This document shows positions 1 through 6,501 of a stretch of 7,487 nt of DNA, in pieces. A program made the translations under genes and the position numbers. The notes under the pieces were generated by a model. That model was not told the DNA's origin, did no database searches, and worked only from the letters and a program-made list of their open reading frames with translations. Source of the stretch: Pseudomonadota bacterium (GTDB taxonomy: Bacteria; Pseudomonadota; Alphaproteobacteria; Rhizobiales; Hyphomicrobiaceae); NCBI GenBank assembly GCA_023428365.1, contig JAEYYQ010000070.1, positions 1 to 7,487 of the forward strand. The letters run 5' to 3'. Every line of letters begins with the position of its first letter. Positions within the stretch are counted from its first letter, which is position 1.

Positions 1-1127
1 GGCTCAAGACGGCCGGTTTGGTGATCTTCGGCCGGACCAACTCGTGCGAACTGGGTCTCTCTCTGACATGCGAGCCCACGCTGTATGGCGCCACGAAGAA
101 CCCCTGGGATACGACGCGTATTTCTGGAGGTTCTAGCGGCGGAGCGGCTGCCGCCGTGGCGGCGCGTATGCTGCCCATGGCGGCCGCCTCCGACGGCTTC
201 GGTTCGATCCGCGCACCGGCGGCGTGTTGCGGTGTGGTTGGGCTCAAGCCAACACGCTCTCGCAATACGATGGCGCCGTACGCCGGCGAAGGATTGGGCG
301 GCATCGTTACAGAGCATGCCGTCACTTTGACCGTACGTGATTGCGCTGCGTTGCTTGACGCAACGTGCGGCCCAGGTTCCGGCGACCCTTACGTCGCGCC
401 GAAACCGGATCGAGCGTTCCGCGAGGAAGTGGGACGGGTTTCCCGGAGATTGAGGATCGCTTTCACAAGCGTTGCGCCGAATGGTGCGCCCGTCGACGCC
501 GATTGCCTGACCGCGCTCACCGATGCAGCGAGGCTTTGTGCCGATCTCGGTCATGATGTCGAGGAGGTGACCCCACGGATCGATGGTGCGGCTATCGATC
601 CGACTTTTCTCACGCTGGCGTCCGCAAACACAGTTGTGAATTTATCGAGCCATCCCACCAAGGGCCGCCCTCCGCAGCCCGGCGAAGTGGAAACGGTAAC
701 TTTTGCTACGGGACAGCTAGGGGAGAAGGTGACGGCAGCCGATTATATCCGCGCAACCCAAACCGCCCATCGGCTCGGACGTCAAATGGCTGCGTTCCAT
801 GAGACGTATGACGTGCTCCTGACGCCCGCGCTTGCGACGCTGCCTCCTAAACTCGGGTGGATCGATATGATGATGGAGGACGTTCACGAGTACTGGCGCC
901 GCGTCTTCCATTTCTCGCCGTTTACAGTCTGGTTCAATCTCACAGGGCAGCCTGCGATGGTTCTGCCTCTCGCGCAATGCAATCCAACAGCAGGGAGCCC
1001 CGGGACTTTCCCGGTCTCAGTGCAGATCGTTGGGCGCTACGGTGACGAGGCGACGCTTTTTCAGTTGGCTGGTCAGCTAGAAGCGGCCCGACCGTGGTTT
1101 GATCGCAAGCCACCGATGTTAAGTTGA
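1..1127 (+). CDS. Amidase-signature family hydrolase, 5'-truncated by window edge
   Basis: This is the C-terminal part of an amidase-signature enzyme, a family that hydrolyses amide bonds with a Ser-cisSer-Lys triad. The frame is open from the first base (first full codon at 3), so the true start lies to the left; the TTG at 18 is internal. About 375 residues are visible, against roughly 450-500 usual for the family. Visible signature parts are GGSSGG, with the cis-Ser at nt 132-134, then DGFGSIRAPA with the nucleophilic Ser at nt 204-206. Their 24-residue spacing matches the family, and CGVVGLKPTR follows. The catalytic Lys normally lies about 75 residues before the cis-Ser, so it falls outside the window. 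The usual GGSIR reads FGSIR here. The gene stops at TGA 1125-1127, converging on the minus-strand operon. The substrate is unknown; it could act on a small amide. Subfamily assignment is not possible, but family assignment is firm. Confidence 0.93.
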   Translation, partial: LKTAGLVIFGRTNSCELGLSLTCEPTLYGATKNPWDTTRISGGSSGGAAAAVAARMLPMAAASDGFGSIRAPAACCGVVGLKPTRSRNTMAPYAGEGLGGIVTEHAVTLTVRDCAALLDATCGPGSGDPYVAPKPDRAFREEVGRVSRRLRIAFTSVAPNGAPVDADCLTALTDAARLCADLGHDVEEVTPRIDGAAIDPTFLTLASANTVVNLSSHPTKGRPPQPGEVETVTFATGQLGEKVTAADYIRATQTAHRLGRQMAAFHETYDVLLTPALATLPPKLGWIDMMMEDVHEYWRRVFHFSPFTVWFNLTGQPAMVLPLAQCNPTAGSPGTFPVSVQIVGRYGDEATLFQLAGQLEAARPWFDRKPPMLS

Positions 1128-1149
1128 TTGCTTAATCGACGATTTTTTT
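1114..1149 (+). terminator. Possible rho-independent terminator for the amidase, overlapping the convergent gene
   Basis: TTAAG (1119-1123) and CTTAA (1131-1135) form a perfect 5-bp stem around a 7-nt loop that contains the amidase stop codon. CGA (1114-1116) and TCG (1136-1138) can extend the stem across a 2-nt bulge. Seven T residues follow at 1143-1149, four bases after the stem. The stem is AT-rich and weak, so this may be only a partial terminator. The T-run lies inside the last codons of the convergent CoA transferase gene, where it encodes Lys-Lys on the other strand. No T-run follows the hairpin in the minus direction, so no intrinsic terminator for the operon is seen here. Confidence 0.35.
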
Positions 1150-2340
1150 CGCGCGTAGTCGAGAAATGTCGCCTGGACTATACGCAAGTTCAGTGAGTAT
1201 GGCGTCGGTATGTTGACCCAAGGCAGGGGCCGGTGTCTCGCGCGGCGCAGCACCGCTCTCTGATCGGATCGGCAACGCCGCAAATTTATCGGTGCCAACT
1301 TGAACCACCATCTGTCGCGCCGCTATTTGAGGATCTGCCGCGATATCAGCTATTGAGTTGACCGGCCCACAGGGAACATCTGCCTCCTCCAGCAACTTCA
1401 GCCATTCCGATCGCATCCTGGTCGTGAATGCCGCGAGCAAGAGCGGCTCGAGTGCTGCATGATTGCGCGTGCGCGCATTGCCATCGACGAAGCGGCTATC
1501 GGTTATGAAATCCGGCCTGCCAATCGTGCGGCAAAGGGCCTGCCATTGCGCTTCCGTATCACAGCAGATGACCAACGGTGCGTCGGCGGTCGCGAAAGCT
1601 TGGAAGGGAGTGACGAGAGGGTGCCGACTGCCGATCCGTTGCGCCACTTCGCCAGTATTCAAATAGCGGGCCATTGCGTTCTCAAGGAGCGCAACCTGTG
1701 AATCGAGCATCGACACGTCGACCATTGAACCCCGCCCAGTGCGCGAACGCTCCTGCAAGGCCGCGAGAATACCGACGGCCCCAAACAGGCTGGCTCCCAT
1801 GTCGCCGATCGAAGCTCCCACGCGGGACGGGGGGCGGTCCGGGTCGCCCGTGATGCTCATCATGCCAGACATGGCTTGCACCACGGCGTCAAATGCCGGG
1901 CGGTCATGATAAGGGCCGGTCTGGCCAAACCCGGAGATGGAGGCGAAGATGAGACGCGAATTGATTTCCGATAGCGCAGTGTAGTCGAGGCCCAGGCGCG
2001 TCATCACACCAGCACGGTTGTTCTCCACCACGATGTCGGCCTTAGCTGCGAGACGGCGGAAGACCTTCTTGCCATCCGGAGATTTCAGATCGAGCGCGAT
2101 GCTGCGCTTGTTGCGATTGACGCTGAGGAAATAGAGGCTTTCGCCGTGCGAGAACGGCGCGATCCGCCGGGTGAAATCACCCCGACCGGGCATTTCCACC
2201 TTGATAACGTCGGCGCCGAGTGCGCCGAGGATCCACGTGCAGTAGGGACCCGCCAGCATGTGCGTGACGTCGACGACGGTGATACCGGAAAGCGGACCGG
2301 ACGGGGCATCCGACTGGGCAGACGAAGCGTCTAGAGCCAT
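1132..2340 (-). CDS. Family III CoA transferase (CaiB/BaiF), complete, last gene of the operon
   Basis: A 402-residue protein of the formyl-CoA/carnitine CoA transferase family, which moves CoA from an acyl-CoA donor to a carboxylic acid through an aspartyl-CoA anhydride. Visible motifs are GITVVDVTHMLAGPYCTWILG near residues 19-39, LGADVIKVEMPGRGD at 41-55, NRNKRSIALDLKSPDG at 75-90, ADIVVEN at 101-107, SGFGQTGPY at 136-144, and GASIGD with Asp180 as the expected catalytic Asp. GRGSMVDVSMLD follows at 203-213. Length is typical (about 400). The frame is open upstream to 2526, but those codons lie inside the preceding crotonase gene and give an Arg/Ser-rich sequence, so ATG 2340 is chosen. 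It sits 13 nt after the upstream stop, with only a weak Shine-Dalgarno. The protein is clearly different from the CoA transferase at the other end of the operon. Substrates cannot be predicted. Confidence 0.93.
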   Translation of the reverse strand: MALDASSAQSDAPSGPLSGITVVDVTHMLAGPYCTWILGALGADVIKVEMPGRGDFTRRIAPFSHGESLYFLSVNRNKRSIALDLKSPDGKKVFRRLAAKADIVVENNRAGVMTRLGLDYTALSEINSRLIFASISGFGQTGPYHDRPAFDAVVQAMSGMMSITGDPDRPPSRVGASIGDMGASLFGAVGILAALQERSRTGRGSMVDVSMLDSQVALLENAMARYLNTGEVAQRIGSRHPLVTPFQAFATADAPLVICCDTEAQWQALCRTIGRPDFITDSRFVDGNARTRNHAALEPLLLAAFTTRMRSEWLKLLEEADVPCGPVNSIADIAADPQIAARQMVVQVGTDKFAALPIRSESGAAPRETPAPALGQHTDAILTELAYSPGDISRLRAKKIVD

Positions 2341-2353
2341 ACTTCGAGTCCGT

Positions 2354-3133
2354 TCATTTGCCCGAGAAACCCGGGGTGCGCCTGTCGAAAAACGCGTTGA
2401 TGCCTTCCTTAAGGTCCTCGCTGGCGTAGATCTCGCGATACCACGCCGTGCCGTCGGCGATGGTCGGTGAGCGACTGACGAAGCGAGCCAGAATCTGCTT
2501 TGTCGCCTTGATCGAAAGGGGTGCATTGGCGGCGAGCTTTTCAGCGAACTGCGTCACCGCGCTGTGGAGCGCATCTGCCTCGTGTACATTATCGACGAGA
2601 CCGATGCCGCGTGCTGTCTCCGCGTCGATCACGTCGCCTGTCATGAGAAGCCGTCGGGCCTGGGCTTCGCCGATCAGTTCGGCCAGCCGCACCGTATCGG
2701 GCGGGCCGAGGAAGAAGCCGAATTTCGCAATCGGGATACCGAACTTCGCGCGCTGACTTGCGATGCGGAAATCGCAGGCTACGGCCAGAACGCAGCCGTT
2801 GCCGATGGCGTGCCCTTGAATGGCGGCGATGACAGGCTGCGGCGCCGTACGGATGACTTGTTGCATCCGTTCGACAGCCTCGTCATAGGCGATGGCCCCG
2901 TCGACCGTTCCAAGCTTGTCGCGAAATTCGCGGACGTCGGCACCGGAAACAAATGAACGATCGCCCGCCCCGCGAATGACGATCACGCGCACCGTAGGAT
3001 TTTTGGCACACGTGGTTAGCGTGTCCTCCAGCACCTGGCACGTCGCCGTATCGATGGCGTTGCGGACTTCAGGGCGGTTGATCGTGACGTACGCGACGGC
3101 GTTGACGATCTCGTGCAGGACGGCATCTGACAT
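2354..3133 (-). CDS. Crotonase-superfamily protein lacking both canonical catalytic glutamates
   Basis: A 259-residue enoyl-CoA hydratase/isomerase-fold protein. The oxyanion-hole segments are present: FVSGADVREF (residues 61-70) and IQGHAIGNGCVLAVACD (105-121). Where hydratases carry Glu144 and Glu164 (rat numbering), this protein has Val115 and Ile135. The adjacent crotonase has Glu at exactly those residue numbers (115 and 135). The GGG turn also reads GNG (Asn112). Standard hydration with these residues is therefore unlikely; an isomerase, lyase, hydrolase or non-catalytic role is possible. The C-terminus (INAFFDRRTPGFSGK) is typical of the family. ATG 3133 is chosen over ATG 3148 because it has a strong GGAAGGGA ribosome site 5 nt away and shares one base with the upstream stop (TGATG), which implies translational coupling. 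The fold is certain; the reaction is not known. Confidence 0.92.
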   Translation of the reverse strand: MSDAVLHEIVNAVAYVTINRPEVRNAIDTATCQVLEDTLTTCAKNPTVRVIVIRGAGDRSFVSGADVREFRDKLGTVDGAIAYDEAVERMQQVIRTAPQPVIAAIQGHAIGNGCVLAVACDFRIASQRAKFGIPIAKFGFFLGPPDTVRLAELIGEAQARRLLMTGDVIDAETARGIGLVDNVHEADALHSAVTQFAEKLAANAPLSIKATKQILARFVSRSPTIADGTAWYREIYASEDLKEGINAFFDRRTPGFSGK

Positions 3134-3936
3134 CAGCGTCCCTTCCATACCGGGGGGCGCTTTTCGGTAAAAGCGCGGGGGCCTTCGACAAAGTCTTCGG
3201 ACGTCAGCATCTTTTCGTAGACCGGAATGCCGCTGTGGCTGGGTTTGAGCTTTTCAAACGCCTCGCGCTCCGACAGGCGGTCGAGGGCGGGAACGACAGC
3301 GAGGAGAGCCTGCATTGCCAGCGGTGCGCCTTCCGCAATTTCGGCGGCATAGTCACGCGTGACTGACAAAAGATCATCCGATGGCACGGCGCGGCTCACG
3401 AGGCCCCATTTCAATGCTTCGTCTGCATTCATGCGCCGACCGCTCAGCATGAATTCGACCGCGACGTTATAGGGAATGCGTCGCGGCAAGCGCTGTACGG
3501 CACCGCCGTCTGGAATGAAGCCGCGCTGCATTTCCGGTAGTGAAAATTCCGCATGATCGGCCATGATAAGCACATCGCAGGCGAGCGCGATTTCAAATCC
3601 GCCTCCGATGGCGAGGCCGTTGATGGCGCCGATGACCGGCTTATCGAGGTCCCAGAACTCGGTGATGCCGGCAAAGCCGCCTGGCATGTTGACGGCCAGA
3701 TCATTGACCGCGGCGGCGTCCTCGGCGGCGGCCAGCGCCTTGAGATCCCAGCCTGCTGAAAAGATGCGCGTGCCCGCCGCTGTCAACATACCGACGCGTA
3801 GCTCCGGATCGTCGCGCAGGGTGCAGAACGCGGCGTAGAGATCCTTGCCGAGGTCCAGGTCAATGGCATTGACCTTAGGCCGGTCAATGGTGATTTCCAA
3901 AACGTGACCGCGTCTCTCGATGTATGCTGAACTCAT
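3133..3936 (-). CDS. CaiD-like enoyl-CoA hydratase (carnitinyl-CoA dehydratase family)
   Basis: A 267-residue crotonase, probably catalysing reversible hydration of an enoyl-CoA. Both catalytic glutamates are present: Glu115 in AIGGGFEIALACD and Glu135 in FSLPEMQRG, 20 residues apart as in the family. The oxyanion loop is FSAGWDLKA (59-67). Several segments match what I recall of E. coli CaiD: NAID, FSAGWDLKA, PGGFAG.TE, LDKPVI, SGRRM.A.EAL.WG, and a C-terminal EGP.AF.EKR.PVWKGR. The resemblance is to CaiD rather than to generic hydratases, but no carnitine-specific ligase or dehydrogenase is visible, so the true substrate may be another CoA thioester and no gene symbol is given. The frame is open to 4188, inside the upstream gene. 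ATG 3936 is preferred because AAGGGAG sits 8 nt before it and the protein then begins like other crotonases. The stop overlaps the next start by one base. Family confidence is high; substrate confidence is low. Confidence 0.93.
   Translation of the reverse strand: MSSAYIERRGHVLEITIDRPKVNAIDLDLGKDLYAAFCTLRDDPELRVGMLTAAGTRIFSAGWDLKALAAAEDAAAVNDLAVNMPGGFAGITEFWDLDKPVIGAINGLAIGGGFEIALACDVLIMADHAEFSLPEMQRGFIPDGGAVQRLPRRIPYNVAVEFMLSGRRMNADEALKWGLVSRAVPSDDLLSVTRDYAAEIAEGAPLAMQALLAVVPALDRLSEREAFEKLKPSHSGIPVYEKMLTSEDFVEGPRAFTEKRPPVWKGR
3139..3146 (-). promoter_or_regulatory. Ribosome binding site deciding the ATG 3133 start
   Basis: On the minus strand GGAAGGGA lies 5 nt before ATG 3133. The alternative in-frame ATG at 3148 lies immediately in front of this site and has only a C/G-rich stretch upstream, so it is a poorer start. 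Confidence 0.7.
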
Positions 3937-3944
3937 GGTCTGCG

Positions 3945-3953
3945 CTCCCTTTC
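3945..3953 (-). promoter_or_regulatory. Ribosome binding site for the CaiD-like gene
   Basis: GAAAGGGAG on the minus strand ends 8 nt before ATG 3936, inside the 25-nt gap after the cyclodeaminase-family gene. This is the longest gap in the operon, and the gene has its own good ribosome site instead of an overlap. No promoter-like sequence is evident in so short a gap. Confidence 0.7.
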
Positions 3954-3961
3954 GGGTTCGA

Positions 3962-4942
3962 TCAGATAGGCAACTCGACGCCCGCGTTAGCTTTCGTGGC
4001 GCGTTCGTAAAGCGCGAGCGCGGTGGCGACGTCCTCCAGCGCGAGGCCGAGATTGATGCAGCCGATGCGTTGATCCGGGGATGTGCGGATGCTGCGCGTT
4101 CCAGCGACGACCGGCGCAAGTTCTTCGATCGTCGACGGCACGGTGACGAAATAGCCGTCCGGCTTGGAATGTTCGAGTTGCGCGACATCGTCGGTTACAA
4201 GAGCGTCGAGCTTTCCGAGTTCGTGCGGCTTCCAATAACAGTCGTAGTCGATGGTCACAGCCACCGCCCCGGGGGCAAGCCAGCTGGCCTCGGCGATGCG
4301 AGCACCGTCCGGAATGATCGGACCGGCGGTGACGGCAACATCGGTACCTGCGAAAGCAGCTTTGGCGTCGTTACAGACGGTGACATCCGCTCCGAACTGC
4401 TGCCTCGCGTCGGCGGCGAATTTCTCGGCAGCTGTGCGACTGATGTCGTAGGCGCGCACTGTGTTCAGGCGCGGGAATACGGCGTGCAATGCTTCGAGAT
4501 GCCGGCGTGCCTGCAGTCCGCAGCCGACGATGCCGAATGTCTGGGCAGGTTTGGCGGCGAGGCTGCGGGCGGCGACGGCCGATGCCGCAGCCGTGCGCAT
4601 TTCCGTGATCCAGGTCGAATCCATGATGGCGAGCGGCAATCCCGTCATCATGCTGTTCAGAATGTATTGCCCGGTGATGTAGGGCTGGCCCTGCGCGGCG
4701 TTATCGGGCGATCCGCTCTGCCATTTGCAGCCCGTCGCGCTGATGCCGGGGATAGCCGAACTCATGGCCGAGAAGAAACGGCGCGGCGAGGCCGGTATCC
4801 AATGCTTGGCGGGCATCATCGTGCGGCCCGCCGCTTTCTCGCGCAGCGCTAGCTCGACAGCGGCAATGACTTCCACCATTGGCATGCCGAGACCGGCGAC
4901 GTCGGCGCGAGAGAGGTAGCGCAGCTTATGTGGGCTGGTCAT
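3962..4942 (-). CDS. Ornithine cyclodeaminase/mu-crystallin family protein
   Basis: A 326-residue member of the family that includes ornithine cyclodeaminase, ketimine reductases and some amino-acid dehydrogenases, which act on amino or imino acids with NAD(P). Length is typical. Visible are LRYLSRADV at the N-terminus, Lys73 in GCKW, Arg116 in EMRTAAASAVAA (the substrate-carboxylate arginine of the family), and a Rossmann motif GIVGCGLQA (137-145). Asp166 in AYDIS ends the second strand and suggests NAD rather than NADP (inference). LGLALEDVATA (298-308) is the usual C-terminal motif. The region normally holding the acidic catalytic residue reads IDYDCYWKPHEL (231-242), which differs from the ornithine cyclodeaminase pattern and makes true ornithine cyclodeaminase activity doubtful. 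The start overlaps the upstream stop by 4 nt (ATGA) and has no clear ribosome site, so translation is probably coupled. An oxidoreductase on an imino or amino acid is the most general reading. Confidence 0.92.
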   Translation of the reverse strand: MTSPHKLRYLSRADVAGLGMPMVEVIAAVELALREKAAGRTMMPAKHWIPASPRRFFSAMSSAIPGISATGCKWQSGSPDNAAQGQPYITGQYILNSMMTGLPLAIMDSTWITEMRTAAASAVAARSLAAKPAQTFGIVGCGLQARRHLEALHAVFPRLNTVRAYDISRTAAEKFAADARQQFGADVTVCNDAKAAFAGTDVAVTAGPIIPDGARIAEASWLAPGAVAVTIDYDCYWKPHELGKLDALVTDDVAQLEHSKPDGYFVTVPSTIEELAPVVAGTRSIRTSPDQRIGCINLGLALEDVATALALYERATKANAGVELPI

Positions 4943-5349
4943 GACGGTGTACTCGGCTGAAAGATCGGCAGCGGATAACGTTTGGCGACGTCCGGCGGTG
5001 GCAAGGTCACGGCCATGCCGCTGTGCAGCTTGTCGTGGTCGATGTCGATAATGCGCGCGATCAGCGTGGCGCCTTCGGCAACGGCGACTTCAGCGAGCAG
5101 GATTGGCACCTCATCGTTGAAGGCCGGATCGTTGGGACGCCAGATCACCGAAAAGGATACGACGCTGCCTTTGCCGCTGGCAGTAATTTCCTTGAGTGCT
5201 GTTGACCAGCACGACGGACACATGGAACGCGGATAAAAGAAGATCGAGCCGCATCCCGTGCACGACTGCAGCAGGAGGCGACCTTCCTTCCACGCCGCCA
5301 GAAACACGGCGTTATCGGCGTCTTCGGGAGGCTGCGGATAAGCGGTCAT
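4939..5349 (-). CDS. DUF35 zinc-ribbon/OB-fold protein, partner of the thiolase-like protein
   Basis: A 136-residue DUF35 protein. The N-terminal half holds a rubredoxin-like zinc ribbon with Cys30, Cys33, Cys44 and Cys47 (C-x2-C-x10-C-x2-C, all four present). The second half, about residues 58-118, looks like the acyl-CoA-binding OB fold (GKGSVVSFSVIW, then VPILLAEVAV and TLIARIIDID). DUF35 proteins form complexes with thiolase-fold enzymes, for example ChsH2 with the aldolase Ltp2, PhlB with PhlC, and the archaeal thiolase/HMG-CoA synthase bridge. The gene overlaps the thiolase-like gene by 4 nt (ATGA), which fits co-production of a complex at fixed ratio. A GGAGA ribosome site lies 7 nt before ATG 5349. 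Length is typical of stand-alone family members. Its enzymatic role is likely structural or substrate-channelling, not catalytic alone. Confidence 0.92.
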   Translation of the reverse strand: MTAYPQPPEDADNAVFLAAWKEGRLLLQSCTGCGSIFFYPRSMCPSCWSTALKEITASGKGSVVSFSVIWRPNDPAFNDEVPILLAEVAVAEGATLIARIIDIDHDKLHSGMAVTLPPPDVAKRYPLPIFQPSTPS

Positions 5350-6500
5350 GGCGCGGTCTCCAGAATAACGGCTGACGACGACAGGCCGTGGCCGTAGCCG
5401 ACCATGCCGTAGCCCGAAACGAGCGCGTGGTGTGTTTTTGCGACTTGGAACGGTCCGGCTTCGCGGCGCATCTGCCGGATCGCTTCGACGAGGCCGATCA
5501 TTCCGCCAGCAGCACCGGCCTGTCCGCAGGAAAGCTGGCCACCGTTGGTGTTGAGCGGAAACGAGCCATCATAAGAGAAGGTGTTCTGTGCTAGGAACTG
5601 GCTGACTTCGCCCTTTTTACAGAAACCCAGATCTTCAAGCTGGATCGCGACCATGATCGGATAGTCGTCGTAGGCTTGCATCAGGTCGATATCAGCGTGA
5701 CTGATGCCGGCGTCTGCGAACAGCCGGTCGCGGAACAGCGCCCAGCCACCGGTCAGCGGTGCGATCTCGCCCGCGGGATAATTGTGCTGCTCGTAGCCGG
5801 AGAGTATGCGCACGCCCTTGCCCGCCGGGGCGCGATCGAGCGACGTGACCACCACGCCTTCGGCACCAGCGCATGGCAGCACGCAATCGTAGAGATGGAT
5901 GGGATCGGCGATGACGCGGGCAGCCATATAATCTTCGATGGTCATCGGTCCGCGCAGCAATGCATTCTCGTTGAGCCGCGCACTGGCGCGCTGGCCGACT
6001 GAGATGCGGCCCAGGTCCTCGCGGCGCGTGCCGTAGGTTTCCATGTGCTTGCGCTGAACAATGCCGAACAGGCCGTTGGCGCCGCCAAAGCCATTGGGCG
6101 TGCCATAGTTGATCAGAGCCTTGTTGAAGAAGTCCATCAGCTTGTAGTGCCCAGCGACGTCGTAGTTGTCGCCCGCAAGGCACAGGATCGCCTTGGCTTG
6201 TCCCGCCTCGATCGCGCGCTTGGCGTTGATCACCGAAGCGACCGGCCCCGCGCCGCCTGCCGTGCCGAAATAGCCCCACGAGATGGGTACGCCGAACTGC
6301 TCGGCGAGCGTTACTGCATTGTCAGGCGGCAGCACGAACGAGCACACCGCGATGCCGTCAATGTCCGTCTTTTTAAGACCGGCGGAGTCGAGCGCCAGCC
6401 GCGCCGTCTCGGCCAGCATCGAGATCAGCGTGCGATCCGTTTTCTTTTCGTATTTCGTCTGGCCATAGCCGACGATGCCGATTTCCGAAGCCGATCCCAT
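5346..6500 (-). CDS. Thiolase-like (SCP-x/Ltp2-type) protein lacking the catalytic Cys and His
   Basis: A 384-residue thiolase-fold protein of the lipid-transfer-protein/SCP-x thiolase group; length fits. The N-terminus GIVGYGQTKYEKK (8-20) and the segments DIDGIAV (46-52), AYDDYPIMVAIQLEDLGF (276-293) and FPLNTNGGQLSCG (314-326) are family hallmarks. The nucleophile segment reads GTAGGAGP (79-86), with Gly83 where thiolases have Cys. The GHP motif reads GQA, with Gln327 for His. The C-terminal active-site loop is SGYGMVGYGHG, without Cys. A normal Claisen thiolase reaction is therefore unlikely. Such proteins next to a DUF35 gene include Ltp2, a retro-aldolase that splits a beta-hydroxyacyl-CoA. 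Retro-aldol cleavage is my best inference; conserved tyrosines such as Tyr277, Tyr280 and Tyr364 are candidates for catalysis. AAGG lies 9 nt before ATG 6500, and the upstream stop is one base away. Confidence 0.9.
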   Translation of the reverse strand: MGSASEIGIVGYGQTKYEKKTDRTLISMLAETARLALDSAGLKKTDIDGIAVCSFVLPPDNAVTLAEQFGVPISWGYFGTAGGAGPVASVINAKRAIEAGQAKAILCLAGDNYDVAGHYKLMDFFNKALINYGTPNGFGGANGLFGIVQRKHMETYGTRREDLGRISVGQRASARLNENALLRGPMTIEDYMAARVIADPIHLYDCVLPCAGAEGVVVTSLDRAPAGKGVRILSGYEQHNYPAGEIAPLTGGWALFRDRLFADAGISHADIDLMQAYDDYPIMVAIQLEDLGFCKKGEVSQFLAQNTFSYDGSFPLNTNGGQLSCGQAGAAGGMIGLVEAIRQMRREAGPFQVAKTHHALVSGYGMVGYGHGLSSSAVILETAP

Positions 6501-6501
6501 G

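Noticed and set aside
2341..2526. N-terminal extension of the complete CoA transferase (start at 2526)
   Set aside because: The extra 62 residues are Arg/Ser-rich with no family similarity and overlap the preceding crotonase; the family N-terminus begins just after ATG 2340.
3937..4188. N-terminal extension of the CaiD-like gene (start at 4188)
   Set aside because: The extra 84 residues overlap the cyclodeaminase-family gene and are low-complexity; ATG 3936 has a good ribosome site and yields a standard-length crotonase.
3920..4852. 310-codon open frame on the plus strand opposite the cyclodeaminase-family gene
   Set aside because: It lies antisense to a well-supported gene, has no recognisable domain, and is Arg/Asp/Gly-rich as expected of a shadow frame in high-G+C DNA.
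5692..6279. 195-codon open frame on the minus strand within the thiolase-like gene
   Set aside because: It is a second reading frame of the same strand, extremely Arg-rich, and without domains; the main frame shows a continuous conserved protein.
5346..6500. Calling the thiolase-like gene an active acetyl-CoA acetyltransferase
   Set aside because: The nucleophilic Cys and the GHP His are both absent, so a general thiolase annotation would misstate the likely chemistry.
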